DNA of 64,000 nucleotides from contig NVWA01000002.1 in the NCBI GenBank assembly GCA_002746535.1, positions 77,029 through 141,028 on the forward strand. Direction: 5' to 3'. Shown piece by piece: positions 19,158 to 28,627 of the stretch. The position numbers and the translations under genes were made by a program. The notes under the pieces were generated by a model, which did not search any database, was not told the origin of the DNA, and saw nothing but the letters and a program-made list of their open reading frames with translations. Source of the stretch: Planctomycetota bacterium. GTDB taxonomy: Bacteria > Planctomycetota > GCA-2746535. Numbering within the stretch: the stretch's first letter is position 1; each line of letters opens with the position of its first letter.

Positions 19158-19793
19158 CTAGCGTTTTAAGAGAATCTTTCCATACAACTTACCATTTCTC
19201 TTAATGTCGACTTCAGACGTAGTGCCTACTTTGATCTCTACATCAACAGTATCGTACTTTGGAAACCATATTCTTAATTTTGTTAGCTTATCAGGGACAT
19301 CTTTAAGAGAAAACTCCACCTCTTTTTTCTTTTTCTCCAACTCCACTATCGTATGAAAAGCACTATCAATATTTGCAATATAACTTCTCATCTTAGGGTG
19401 AATTTTGCATCCAATTCTGATGATCAAATCTTTATTCCAATCAATTTTAATTTTAGAATCTTTACCTGGTGACATTAGACCAACATCAAATGTGACATCA
19501 GCTTTAGTATCTTTAGCAAAAATATTATGACTAACACTATCACCATTTTTAAAGACAACTTCTGCACTTGTATTACCAACTACTAGCTTTTTAGAGAATT
19601 TTTTTGCCTTCTGATCAACCTGAACAGTTTTTTTTGACAAAGAATGATCTTCCGTAAAATAGGCCAACATCACAAAATCAGCCGATTTTGTAAATGTCAG
19701 CTTCCCCGTTACATCCTTTGCAACAATCTGAAACCAGCAGCCAGTGATAATCAAAAAAAATACAAATTTCTTCGTGTTAATTATTCTTTTCAT
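19158..19793 (-). CDS. periplasmic type 1 copper (cupredoxin) protein
   Basis: The 211-residue protein has a signal peptide (about residues 1-25) and a plastocyanin-like domain (about 27-145). The copper ligands can be read off: His89 (VSHNIF), Cys129, His132 and Met135 (GCKIHPKM). A second beta-rich domain (about 146-211) follows. Such proteins are often named methylamine utilisation proteins because they sit beside MauG-like enzymes, but no methylamine dehydrogenase is here. The likely role is electron transfer between the MauG-like enzyme and the P460 cytochrome. Confidence 0.82.
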   Translation of the reverse strand: MKRIINTKKFVFFLIITGCWFQIVAKDVTGKLTFTKSADFVMLAYFTEDHSLSKKTVQVDQKAKKFSKKLVVGNTSAEVVFKNGDSVSHNIFAKDTKADVTFDVGLMSPGKDSKIKIDWNKDLIIRIGCKIHPKMRSYIANIDSAFHTIVELEKKKKEVEFSLKDVPDKLTKLRIWFPKYDTVDVEIKVGTTSEVDIKRNGKLYGKILLKR

Positions 19794-19817
19794 GTCTTCT
19801 TTCTGAATAAAAGTAAA

Positions 19818-20810
19818 TTAATCATCCTTTGGGATTTTAGGTCGCTTAATGTCTAATTGCTGGGTTAAAGAACCTAAGAATGAGACTAAATCCATTATTT
19901 CTTTATCAGTTAATTTCAACGGTTTCATCTCTTTACTCAAGTTAGCTTTATTATCACCGCCTCTATTATAAAATTTAATCACTTCTTCTAAAGTAGATAA
20001 AGAACCATCATGCATATAAGGAGCTGTTAATAATACGTTTCTTAATCCAGGCACTTTAAAGGCACCTTTCATTGTTGCATCTTTAACCAATTTTTGACGT
20101 CCTATATCATCGCCTTTGACACCAATATTATGAAAACTGTTATCAGTAAAATTTGGACCACTATGACATTTGGTACAATTGGCCTTACCTTTAAATAATT
20201 TCATACCGTTAACCGCAGATGGAGACATAGCATCTTTATCTCCCTTCATATACTTGTCAAATGGAGTGTTATCTACAATTATAGTTCTTTCAAAAGCAGC
20301 TATAGCCTTACCAATATTTTTAGACTCTATTTTTTTATCTTTATAAACTTTTTCAAAGCCATCTCTGTAAAATTTTACTTTTTTAAGGCGTTCGATAACT
20401 TTATCTAAAGGCATATTCATTTCACCAGCTGCTTGAATGGGCCCTAACGCTTGCTCTTCTAAACTACCAGCACGGCCATCCCAAAAAAATAAGGAATTCC
20501 ATGCTAAATTATAAATATGTGGTGCATTTCGGCCTACTTTACCTCCCATGGTTCCGAGACTAAATTTTAGACCATCTCCAAATCCAAGTTCAGGATTATG
20601 ACATGTAGCGCACGATTGATTTTTCTTTAGAGATAAACGCGTATCGAAATAAAGCATTTTACCTAATTGAACTTCTTCTTTTGACGGTGCGTCATCATCT
20701 GGGTATTCGATGTCATCTCTATCTGGAACTCCTATTTTTTCATCTTCACAAAAAACGAGCCCACTATTAAAAACACACACAATAAAAATAAAGAATACTT
20801 GCTTTACCAT
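19818..20810 (-). CDS. MauG-like di-haem cytochrome c peroxidase
   Basis: The ATG at 20810 is preferred to the TTG at 20828; a GGGGGG run lies upstream. The 330-residue product has a signal peptide and two haem c motifs, CATCH and CTKCH, in the arrangement of bacterial cytochrome c peroxidases and MauG. The TAPYMHDGSLSTLEEVIKFYNRGG block is typical of the second haem domain. The family reduces hydrogen peroxide or makes protein radical modifications using high-valent haem. It is the first gene of the redox-transducer operon and lies 24 bp before the cupredoxin gene. Confidence 0.88.
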   Translation of the reverse strand: MVKQVFFIFIVCVFNSGLVFCEDEKIGVPDRDDIEYPDDDAPSKEEVQLGKMLYFDTRLSLKKNQSCATCHNPELGFGDGLKFSLGTMGGKVGRNAPHIYNLAWNSLFFWDGRAGSLEEQALGPIQAAGEMNMPLDKVIERLKKVKFYRDGFEKVYKDKKIESKNIGKAIAAFERTIIVDNTPFDKYMKGDKDAMSPSAVNGMKLFKGKANCTKCHSGPNFTDNSFHNIGVKGDDIGRQKLVKDATMKGAFKVPGLRNVLLTAPYMHDGSLSTLEEVIKFYNRGGDNKANLSKEMKPLKLTDKEIMDLVSFLGSLTQQLDIKRPKIPKDD

Positions 20811-21104
20811 AATTAATGTACCCCCCAATAAAATAAAATTTACATATTAAGAGTATACGGCTCATATATACGTAATTCAAATCATTTCGAAAAAAGTACC
20901 AAAAACCCTAACCTACAAGTAGCAGATGAATCATTAATTGCTAACCGTCGATTAAAAAAACTTATGTATAAAATACTTTATATCTTCAATTAAAAAAGGA
21001 TTGGTTAAATTAAGCATTACAGTTAATTTGAAACCTAAAACAATAACAATTAAAGCTAGATAAAATTAAGAATAATGACATCATCATGTTAATCTCAACA
21101 ATCC

Positions 21105-21980
21105 CTACTTAGCTAATAATTTTTTCATCTCATCTGAAGAAATAGATCGTATTGAAATTATTTTTATTTCAGTTAATGGCTTATCCGTTTTTCGCTGTTG
21201 CGGCAAAGCTGGAGCAACTGGAGCCTCCGAAATCTTGATGGCGATTTCCATGCCTTTAACAACCTTTCCAAAATTAGTATGCTTACCATCTAAAAAGGGA
21301 GTGTCGGCAACATTAATAAAAAACTGCGAACCATTCGTATTAGGACCAGAATTCGCCATTGCCAGAGACCCCTTGACAAGATTATTGAATTTTAACTTAT
21401 CATTATATTTATATCCCATTTTTACATTTAATTCAAAAAGGGATTTTATGCTTTTAAATTCTGTGACTTTTTTATCCCAAACTTCTTTAACTTTTGCTGC
21501 ACCGACTCGTTCATAATCTGCTTTTGACTTAATACTTAACTCAGCAAACGTCTCTTTTTGAACATAACTTTTTCCCAATCTTTGGTCAACAGGCTTATCT
21601 TTTAGCCCCAAAGCAATACCATTTATTTCATCTTCAAAAGAATAACCTGGTCCACCACCACCATTGCCCATTGGATCTCCACCTTGAATCATAAATTTAG
21701 GAATAACACGGTGGAAAATTAAACCATCAAAGAATTTTCCTTTTATCATTTTTCCCGTTTTTACATCTTTAAATTCTTTGCGACCTTCAGCCAAATCTAA
21801 AAAATTTGCAACGGTTTTTGGTGCTGCATCCTTATATAACTCAACATATATATCACCGAGACTAGTTTGGATTTTTGCAAAAGGATTCTGAATTTTAACG
21901 CTTTCAGGCTTAGTCTTATCCTGACCTATCAAACCTACAAAACAAACAAATAATAGTAGTGTAAAATTGTGGAATCTCAT
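21105..21980 (-). CDS. secreted cyclophilin-type peptidyl-prolyl isomerase
   Basis: The ATG at 21980 has an AGAAAGG ribosome site, unlike the TTG at 21983. The 291-residue protein has a signal peptide, so it should act in the periplasm. Cyclophilin motifs are present (FHRVIPKFMIQGGDP, GSLAMANSGPNTNGSQFFI, LDGKHTNFGKVVKGM). An insertion of about 90 residues (about 115-205) separates the two halves of the active site and is absent from compact bacterial cyclophilins. It is divergent from pyrD. Confidence 0.9.
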   Translation of the reverse strand: MRFHNFTLLLFVCFVGLIGQDKTKPESVKIQNPFAKIQTSLGDIYVELYKDAAPKTVANFLDLAEGRKEFKDVKTGKMIKGKFFDGLIFHRVIPKFMIQGGDPMGNGGGGPGYSFEDEINGIALGLKDKPVDQRLGKSYVQKETFAELSIKSKADYERVGAAKVKEVWDKKVTEFKSIKSLFELNVKMGYKYNDKLKFNNLVKGSLAMANSGPNTNGSQFFINVADTPFLDGKHTNFGKVVKGMEIAIKISEAPVAPALPQQRKTDKPLTEIKIISIRSISSDEMKKLLAK

Positions 21981-22142
21981 CAAAACGAACCTTTCTTAAA
22001 ATCAAACTTTGGCATTCTAGTCAGAATTAAAACAATTTCTAGACATCTAATAGATATTAAAATATTTAGAGTAATTGAACTATCAAATATTATATTTTTT
22101 AGATATAATTTCGCTGTAAAAAGAAATGTCTACTTAATAATT

Positions 22143-23225
22143 ATGATTTACCCTTTACTTAAAAAATTATTATTTCAACTAAATCCTGAGAATGCTCACC
22201 ACCTAGGCATCTTTGGCATACGTACGATTTTCAACACACCTATAGCAAGTTCAATCTTGTCCTCAAAATTAAGATATGAATCCCCCAGTTTAAAACAAAC
22301 TATAATGGGGATAGAATTCGAGAACCCCGTAGGTCTAGCGGCTGGTTTTGATAAACACTGCGATTTCTTTCAACATTTTCATTCTCTAGGATTTGGTTTT
22401 GGTGAAGTAGGAACCATCACACCTATCGCCCAAAAAGGAAATGATAAACCAAGATTATTTCGCGACAAAAGAAATCATGCCATTTTAAATAGAATGGGAT
22501 TTAATAATGGCGGCTTGGATCACTGTAAAAAGATCCTCTCTAAAATGCAAAACTTTAAAACGCCCATTGCCATCAATATTGGTAAAAACAAAATAACTCC
22601 AAACGAACAAGCCAATCAAGATTATCAAAAACTAATAGAAGGCCTCTCAGACTACGCCTCCTTCTTTGTCGTAAATATTTCATCTCCAAACACACCCGGC
22701 TTGAGAAATCTGCAAGCTAAAGGTGAATTAAAAAAACTTTTAGAACCTATTATGGAAACAAATTCAAAACTTCAAAACAAACCAATTGCTTTAAAAATTG
22801 CTCCTGATATTACCGAATCAGAAGCCCAAGACATTGTGGATGTTGTTTTTGAAGTCGGCATTTCATGTATCGTTGCGACCAATACCACAATCGACAAATC
22901 AAATATTTCAAGTCATCTAAAAGATGAGGCCGGCGGAGTCAGTGGAAAACCAGTACAATCTAAAAGTGATCAAGTCTTAAAGTGGATTGCCCAAAAAGTT
23001 GAAAAAAGAATCCCTATAATTGGCGTCGGGGGAATTTTCAATGCCGATGATGCCTATCGTAAAATTAAATTAGGGGCAAATCTAGTTGAGGTTTATACTG
23101 GCTGGATATATGAAGGGCCATACTTGATTAAAAAAATAAATATTGGTTTAGAACAAGCATTAAAAAGAGATGGATTTAAAAATATATCTGAAGCAGTAGG
23201 TTTGCAATTGAAGGAAGACGAATGA
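22143..23225 (+). CDS. pyrD: dihydroorotate dehydrogenase (quinone)
   Basis: I start this gene at the ATG at 22143, giving MIYPLLKKLLFQLNPENAHH, the usual class 2 membrane-binding N-terminus. The ORF-track start at 21969 would overlap the divergent cyclophilin gene. The 360-residue flavoenzyme oxidises dihydroorotate to orotate with quinone in pyrimidine synthesis. FMN-site motifs are visible (NPVGLAAGFDKH, VVNISSPNTPGLRNLQ, GVGGIFNADDA). The stop overlaps the next gene by four bases (ATGA). Confidence 0.93.
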   Translation: MIYPLLKKLLFQLNPENAHHLGIFGIRTIFNTPIASSILSSKLRYESPSLKQTIMGIEFENPVGLAAGFDKHCDFFQHFHSLGFGFGEVGTITPIAQKGNDKPRLFRDKRNHAILNRMGFNNGGLDHCKKILSKMQNFKTPIAINIGKNKITPNEQANQDYQKLIEGLSDYASFFVVNISSPNTPGLRNLQAKGELKKLLEPIMETNSKLQNKPIALKIAPDITESEAQDIVDVVFEVGISCIVATNTTIDKSNISSHLKDEAGGVSGKPVQSKSDQVLKWIAQKVEKRIPIIGVGGIFNADDAYRKIKLGANLVEVYTGWIYEGPYLIKKINIGLEQALKRDGFKNISEAVGLQLKEDE

Positions 23226-24397
23226 AAGAGTTTTCATTTATTATTTTAGGTGATCTGCACTATGAAGAAGATCAACAACGAGAAATGGTTAAAGCCTTTG
23301 TCTCCTTCAATGAAATTAAACCTGAATTTTTGGTATGCTTGGGTGATGTTGGAGGCTACACACATCCAGGTAGTCAGCAATCCTTTGATGAAGCCAAAAT
23401 ATTATTCGAAACATTGTGCTTCCCAACATATCCTATCATTGGAAATCATGATTTAGAAGGCCTTGAATTTAATACTGATGAAGAAAACGTAAATGCATGG
23501 CTAAAAACATTTGATAAAGAATTACCCTACTATAGTATCGAACATGAAAATTGCATCATGGCCTTTTTATCTACGACTCAATTTAGAACAAATGAATTTT
23601 GCATTCATGAAGTTTTTATAAATCAAAACCAAAAAGATTGGTTTGAAACTTTAGTACAAAACAATCAAGATAAAGAAATTTTTGTTTTCAGTCATGCGCC
23701 CATATTAGGCAGTGGCATTAGAGTTATACAAAATATCCATTTAATGGCCGGCAATGCTTATTTAAATCATGCCCACAACCCAGAAACATTTATTAAAATT
23801 GTCAGAGAAAATGCCAACATAAAATTTTGGGCCTCAGGTCATAATCATCTTTCTCAAACCTATCACAACACCATATCCAAAATTAATCAATGTCTATTTT
23901 GTCATACTGGTGTTATCGGAAAAACTACTCGAGATGGCTTACATCATAGTCGATTAGTAACTATTACCAAAGAAGATATTAAAGTTGATACCATTGACCA
24001 TGATCATAAAAAAATTATTCCTGGTGCAATCTCTCAACAAAACCAAAAATCGCTTCAAAATTTAAAATCAAATCTAAGCCCAAAAGTTCGTAAAAAAGAC
24101 CCCATTATTGGTGCACTCCCTTACGATGAAATTAAAAATTATTTAATCATCAATGGGAGTAAAATTGTTATTCACCAAAACACTTTAGTCGAATATAACC
24201 TCGAAGCAGAAGGTCCACTAGGCATTATAAGCACAGACATCCCAGATGATGCCTATCTAAGAGCCGTCAAGGATGAGCTCCAAGTTTGGGTAAAAGATAT
24301 TTTAATTCATAAATTCAAACCTAAAAAATTAAACTGTTACTCCTATCCTGGAGGCATGCGAATTCATGAACACCCCTTAGGGAGAAAACATGATTGA
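23222..24397 (+). CDS. calcineurin-like metallophosphoesterase
   Basis: The 391-residue protein has the full metallophosphoesterase ladder: GDLHYE, GDVGG, GNHDLEG, SHAPILGSG and SGHNHLS. The last 120 residues form a separate domain without a clear family. It overlaps pyrD by four bases and the DUF2797 gene by eight, so it is translated as part of that group. The substrate is unknown; a phosphomonoester or phosphodiester is expected from the family. Confidence 0.85.
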   Translation: MKEFSFIILGDLHYEEDQQREMVKAFVSFNEIKPEFLVCLGDVGGYTHPGSQQSFDEAKILFETLCFPTYPIIGNHDLEGLEFNTDEENVNAWLKTFDKELPYYSIEHENCIMAFLSTTQFRTNEFCIHEVFINQNQKDWFETLVQNNQDKEIFVFSHAPILGSGIRVIQNIHLMAGNAYLNHAHNPETFIKIVRENANIKFWASGHNHLSQTYHNTISKINQCLFCHTGVIGKTTRDGLHHSRLVTITKEDIKVDTIDHDHKKIIPGAISQQNQKSLQNLKSNLSPKVRKKDPIIGALPYDEIKNYLIINGSKIVIHQNTLVEYNLEAEGPLGIISTDIPDDAYLRAVKDELQVWVKDILIHKFKPKKLNCYSYPGGMRIHEHPLGRKHD

Positions 24398-25178
24398 AGG
24401 TAATATATTAAAAATGCTCACAACTCATGAAGCACCTGTTGAGTATCAACTTCCCATTGGCGATCAAAAAATAAATATCAATGATCTTCTTGGCGAAAAA
24501 ATTTCATTTACGTTTAATGGAGAAATCAACTGTATTAATTGTGGCCGAAAAACTAAAAAATCTTTTAGTCAAGGTCATTGCTTTCCATGTATGCGAGATC
24601 TAGCTTCTTGCGATATGTGTATCGTCAAACCAGAATTATGCCATTATGATCAAGGAACATGCCGTGAACCTGAATGGGGCGAACAACATTGTCTACAAGA
24701 TCACTATGTATATTTGGCAAACTCTTCTGGAGCAAAGGTTGGTATCACAAGAGCAACACAAATACCTACCAGATGGATGGATCAAGGAGCTATTCAAGCA
24801 TTAAAAATTGGCCTTGTAAAAAATAGATTGCAATCAGGTATTGCTGAAGTTGCTTTAAAAGAATTTGTTGCCGACAAAACAAATTGGCGCACAATGCTAA
24901 AAGGTGATATAGATCTTATTGATCTTGAAGAAAGAAGAGATGAACTTTTAGATTATTGGCCTGATGAAGTATTGGGCGAACCTCTCTATGAAGAAGAAGT
25001 AGTGGTCTTTGAATACCCTGTCTTAGAGTTTCCAAAAAAAATCACATCTTTAAATCTAGACAAAGTTCCTACTGTAGAAGGCACACTAACCGGTATTAAA
25101 GGACAATATTTAATTTTAGATATTGGCGTCATCAACATGAGAAAGTACCAGGGCTATTTTTTATCTTGGGATCTTTAA
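24390..25178 (+). CDS. DUF2797 family protein
   Basis: The 262-residue protein has a Cys-rich N-terminal half (CINCGRK, CFPCMRDLASCDMC) likely to bind zinc. The core YVYLANSSGAKVGITRATQIPTRWMDQGA matches DUF2797, whose fold resembles GIY-YIG nuclease domains. Whether it cleaves nucleic acid is unknown. It overlaps the phosphoesterase gene by eight bases and is followed 24 bp later by the Rieske gene. Confidence 0.78.
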   Translation: MIEGNILKMLTTHEAPVEYQLPIGDQKININDLLGEKISFTFNGEINCINCGRKTKKSFSQGHCFPCMRDLASCDMCIVKPELCHYDQGTCREPEWGEQHCLQDHYVYLANSSGAKVGITRATQIPTRWMDQGAIQALKIGLVKNRLQSGIAEVALKEFVADKTNWRTMLKGDIDLIDLEERRDELLDYWPDEVLGEPLYEEEVVVFEYPVLEFPKKITSLNLDKVPTVEGTLTGIKGQYLILDIGVINMRKYQGYFLSWDL

Positions 25179-25202
25179 TCAAGTAAATTCGGAGAATCAA
25201 AA

Positions 25203-25517
25203 ATGGAAGTATTTGTAAAGGTCGCTAAAACAAGTGAAATCAAATTAAATGGATCTGTTTCTATCAGAACAGATAATCAATTTATAGCCGTGGGAAACAA
25301 CAATGGTAAATATTTTGCTGTCTCTGATATTTGTCCTCATGCAGGTGCCCCTCTAGGTGGTGGATGGATAGAAGACGATTGTATTGTTTGCCCATTTCAT
25401 TGTTGGAAATTTAATGTAAACACGGGCGAATGCCCACACATTGAAGGTGAATTCTTAAAGGTTTTTGAAATTAAAATTGAAGATGAAGACATCTACGTAA
25501 AAATACCCAAATCTTGA
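25203..25517 (+). CDS. Rieske [2Fe-2S] ferredoxin-like protein
   Basis: The 104-residue single-domain protein has the Rieske cluster ligands in CPHAGAPLGGG and CPFHCWKF. It resembles NirD or BphF-type small Rieske proteins. A GGAG site precedes the ATG. No oxygenase or nitrite reductase large subunit is adjacent, so the electron partner is unknown. Confidence 0.9.
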   Translation: MEVFVKVAKTSEIKLNGSVSIRTDNQFIAVGNNNGKYFAVSDICPHAGAPLGGGWIEDDCIVCPFHCWKFNVNTGECPHIEGEFLKVFEIKIEDEDIYVKIPKS

Positions 25518-25602
25518 GTACTCAAACTTCACTAGGGACATCTTTTAATTTAATCTTTTATCCTTATAATCTCAATTTTTAATCATTAATAAAGAGCTCT
25601 AA

Positions 25603-26232
25603 ATGGAACCATTAATTGAAGTTGAAAATTTTGTATACGCTGTCGCCTCTGACAGTCCTACCCCAGGAGGCGGATCAGTCGCTGGAATCATAGGAAGTTT
25701 GGGAGCAGCTTTAGGATCTATGGTTTGTAATTTTACGGCGGGCAAAAAAAAGTTTGCTGAATACGACAAAGAAGCTTCTGAAGCAATACATTCTTTAAAT
25801 AATGATATTCAAAATCTACTAGAACTTGCAGAAAAAGATATGCGTTCCTATAATTTAGTAGGCAAAGCTTTTCAACTTCCTAAATCAAACGATCAAGAAA
25901 AAAAGGCAAGATCTGATGCTATTGAGCATGCTTGCGAAATGGCGCTAAAAGCCCCTTTTGAAGTAATGAAAATTTGTAAGCGTTTAATTATTCAAACAAG
26001 CAGGATTTCTGAATATGGCAATCCCATGCTAGACAGTGATACCGCTGGTGCTGGTATTTTACTCCATGCAGCGGCTGAAACAGCTTTTTATTGTGTACAT
26101 GCCAATTTACCTTTTATTAAAAATGAAGAAAAAAATCAAAATATAAGTAAGTCAATTAACGAAATTATTCAAGAAACAAAGAAAGAAAAAGATATAATTC
26201 TAGCACGAGTCACATTTAGAATGAACTTATAA
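25603..26232 (+). CDS. fchA: methenyltetrahydrofolate cyclohydrolase / cyclodeaminase-like
   Basis: The 209-residue protein matches the FTCD C-terminal (cyclodeaminase) family, with the SPTPGGGSVAGIIGSLGAALGSMV signature at the N-terminus. Stand-alone members act as formiminotetrahydrofolate cyclodeaminase or methenyl-THF cyclohydrolase (FchA). The neighbouring folD, 14 bp downstream, supports a one-carbon folate role. FolD normally has cyclohydrolase activity itself, so the pair is partly redundant. Confidence 0.82.
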   Translation: MEPLIEVENFVYAVASDSPTPGGGSVAGIIGSLGAALGSMVCNFTAGKKKFAEYDKEASEAIHSLNNDIQNLLELAEKDMRSYNLVGKAFQLPKSNDQEKKARSDAIEHACEMALKAPFEVMKICKRLIIQTSRISEYGNPMLDSDTAGAGILLHAAAETAFYCVHANLPFIKNEEKNQNISKSINEIIQETKKEKDIILARVTFRMNL

Positions 26233-26245
26233 ATAGAAAGAATTC

Positions 26246-27163
26246 ATGACAGCTGATGTTATAGATGGCGTAAAGCTAGCCAACAATTATAGAGATGACA
26301 TTAAACAAGAAGTCGCCCGTCTTAATAATGATGGGATATTTCCTGCTCTAGTAGCACTGCAAATTGGTGATGACCCTTCATCAAAAATATATCTTGAAAA
26401 TCAAAGAAAAAAATGTGAAGAGCTTGGTATCAATTATACTGTTTGGAGTTTATCCGAGTCTACTACTCAAAAAGCGCTCGAAGACCATATCAAAAGTTTA
26501 AACACAAACCCCTCAATTCATGGTATTATTTTACAACAACCACTACCTGCACACATTGATGGCATACAAACTATTCAAGTAATGGCTCCTAATAAAGATG
26601 TTGAAGGTTTGCACCCACAAAATTATGGAAAGCTTTTTTACGAAGATCATAACTTAGCCCCATGTACAGCTCTTGCCTCTGAAAAACTACTAAGATCTTA
26701 CGAACCAAACTTAAAAGGAAAAGAAATTGTCATCATAGGCCATTCCTCAATTGTCGGCAAACCACTGTCCATGCTTTTATTACATTCCAAGAAAGAAGCC
26801 CCAACCGTTCGTATTTGCCATATCTCAACTAAAGATTTAAAAGCTCATACATTAGCAGCTGACGTTATCTTTGTAGGATGTGGTGTCCCAAATTTAATTA
26901 AAGCAGACATGGTTCATAAAGGTTCTATCATTATTGACATCGGCATCAACCGAGTTGATAAAACTGATGAACAAGGTCAAGTACTATTAAAACCTAACGG
27001 CAAACCTTATAAAAAAACAGTTGGTGATGTTGATTATGAAGAAGTTTCAAAAATATGTAAAGCGATCACTCCTGTTCCAGGTGGCGTTGGACCGATGACA
27101 GTTGCTATGCTTTTGAACAACACAATTAAATGTGCCTGCTTAACGAATAATTCTATTAAATAA
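26246..27163 (+). CDS. folD: methylenetetrahydrofolate dehydrogenase / cyclohydrolase
   Basis: The 305-residue bifunctional enzyme interconverts methylene-, methenyl- and 10-formyl-THF. Family motifs include YLENQRKKCEELGI (with the catalytic Lys), GIILQQPLPAHID, VIIGHSSIVGKPLSMLLL (nucleotide binding) and PVPGGVGPMT. The stop codon is immediately followed by the ATG of the next gene. Confidence 0.94.
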   Translation: MTADVIDGVKLANNYRDDIKQEVARLNNDGIFPALVALQIGDDPSSKIYLENQRKKCEELGINYTVWSLSESTTQKALEDHIKSLNTNPSIHGIILQQPLPAHIDGIQTIQVMAPNKDVEGLHPQNYGKLFYEDHNLAPCTALASEKLLRSYEPNLKGKEIVIIGHSSIVGKPLSMLLLHSKKEAPTVRICHISTKDLKAHTLAADVIFVGCGVPNLIKADMVHKGSIIIDIGINRVDKTDEQGQVLLKPNGKPYKKTVGDVDYEEVSKICKAITPVPGGVGPMTVAMLLNNTIKCACLTNNSIK

Positions 27164-28150
27164 ATGACAGAGTGGTTAATTGCCCAACTACCCATTCTAG
27201 GCTCACACGGACTACTTTCAGGAACAGCTTTAATACTTTTCACTTCGGTCCTTTTTCTTTTAAAAATTGAATCTGTTTCCAAAAGGCTAGAAAAAAGTAG
27301 CGATAAAATTCCAGGTGATTCCGACCAAATATTATCTAGATTATTATTTCCACTTTGCACGGCATTGCCCAATTTTATTTTTGCCATTTCAGCAGTAATG
27401 AGTTCCAATAAAAATTACCTCGTCATTACCTCCAATGTTGGAAATAATGTTACCAATGTAACTATTTTTGTAGGATTTATTCTAGCGATTGGTTATTTAA
27501 AAAAGGAAAACTTCAAAGACGAACAATCAGATGAACTTAGAAAAGACTATAATTTCCTTTTAATATCTACAATTATCTTTTTTGCTTGCATCTGGGATGG
27601 CACACTTACGAGGCAAGAAGGAATCGTTCTAACTGCTTGTTTTTTTTATAGCCTGACGGATGTCTTTAGATTTCAATTTAAAGATTTAATTCTAATCATC
27701 TCAATACTTTTTAAATTGGTACCTTTCTTTCTAGTCTCTGGTTTTTTTATGTTTGTTGGTTCTGAGCTTATCATCGGGGAATTAGATGACATGAAACAAT
27801 CTTCAAATTTATATGATGTTCTACTGCCCGGATTAATATTAGTACTACCTTCGATCTTACCTCTAATGTTAACAATTCTTAAAAAAGACATGCAAAAATT
27901 AGCACTTAGTGGAATCATAGGAGACTGCGCCTTTTCAGTACCATTAATCATTGGTATTGTCAGCTGTTTTCATGAAAAAATAACATTGCCAAATCCCACA
28001 ATTGTTATTTATATGTTAATCACTTCTGCCATTGCCTTTTTCTGTTTTAATATGGTAACGAATATAAAAGGAAAAGTTCCTTTATGGAAAGTTTTAATTC
28101 CGTTCTTAGGCTATGGATTAATTGTCCTATTTTCATTAAAAGATAATTAA
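27164..28150 (+). CDS. polytopic membrane protein, divergent Na+/Ca2+ exchanger-like
   Basis: The 328-residue protein has about nine to ten hydrophobic segments. Two similar blocks, TSNVGNNVTNVTIFVGFI in the first half and SGIIGDCAFSVPLIIGIV in the second, sit where CaCA exchangers have their alpha repeats (usually GSNIFN). The acidic residue normally found before the repeat is not obvious, so ion specificity is doubtful. The start abuts the folD stop. Transporter class is a tentative reading. Confidence 0.5.
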   Translation: MTEWLIAQLPILGSHGLLSGTALILFTSVLFLLKIESVSKRLEKSSDKIPGDSDQILSRLLFPLCTALPNFIFAISAVMSSNKNYLVITSNVGNNVTNVTIFVGFILAIGYLKKENFKDEQSDELRKDYNFLLISTIIFFACIWDGTLTRQEGIVLTACFFYSLTDVFRFQFKDLILIISILFKLVPFFLVSGFFMFVGSELIIGELDDMKQSSNLYDVLLPGLILVLPSILPLMLTILKKDMQKLALSGIIGDCAFSVPLIIGIVSCFHEKITLPNPTIVIYMLITSAIAFFCFNMVTNIKGKVPLWKVLIPFLGYGLIVLFSLKDN

Positions 28151-28228
28151 AATAATATTCCATTCCATTTTAAAATTTAGAACTTATCATATTGATCCAT
28201 CAAACGCAATATGCTGAGGCTATCGAAA

Positions 28229-28627
28229 ATGCTTGATCAAGAACAATTAGAAATAATTAAAAAAAACATTACTGATTTTATTGAGAAAAAAAATCTCGAT
28301 GTTGGCATTTTAATGGAAATTAATGCTGAGGGTATAAAAGTTATTGAAATATTTGGGGATCCATTCGCCAGACCTGATTTGAAAATAGGAACACTATTAA
28401 ATGACCCTGGCCACCTTTATCAAAATGAATTCCAGCTTAGCAAAGAAGCCGGGAACCTCTCTAATATCCCTACCATGGGAATGGGTGCAGATTGTGGTAT
28501 TAGAATAAAATCAACAAAGTATCTCATAACTTTTGATGACGTACTCGGCGATATGGACATGGATGAAGAATCAATAGAAGAGCTAACCTCTTTACAAAAG
28601 AAGTTGGAAGACTCTATCCATGAGTAA
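28229..28627 (+). CDS. small acidic protein paired with a Ser/Thr kinase
   Basis: I choose the ATG at 28229, which has GAGG nine bases upstream; the track start at 28211 has no ribosome site. The 132-residue product is soluble, acidic at its C-terminus (DDVLGDMDMDEESIEELT), and I recognise no family. Its stop overlaps the kinase start by eight bases, indicating coupled translation. A regulatory subunit, adaptor or substrate of that kinase is plausible but unproven. Confidence 0.65.
   Translation: MLDQEQLEIIKKNITDFIEKKNLDVGILMEINAEGIKVIEIFGDPFARPDLKIGTLLNDPGHLYQNEFQLSKEAGNLSNIPTMGMGADCGIRIKSTKYLITFDDVLGDMDMDEESIEELTSLQKKLEDSIHE

Noticed and set aside
27034-27408. 124-residue minus-strand ORF across folD and the exchanger-like gene
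   Set aside because: Antisense shadow of two well-supported genes, with no ribosome site.
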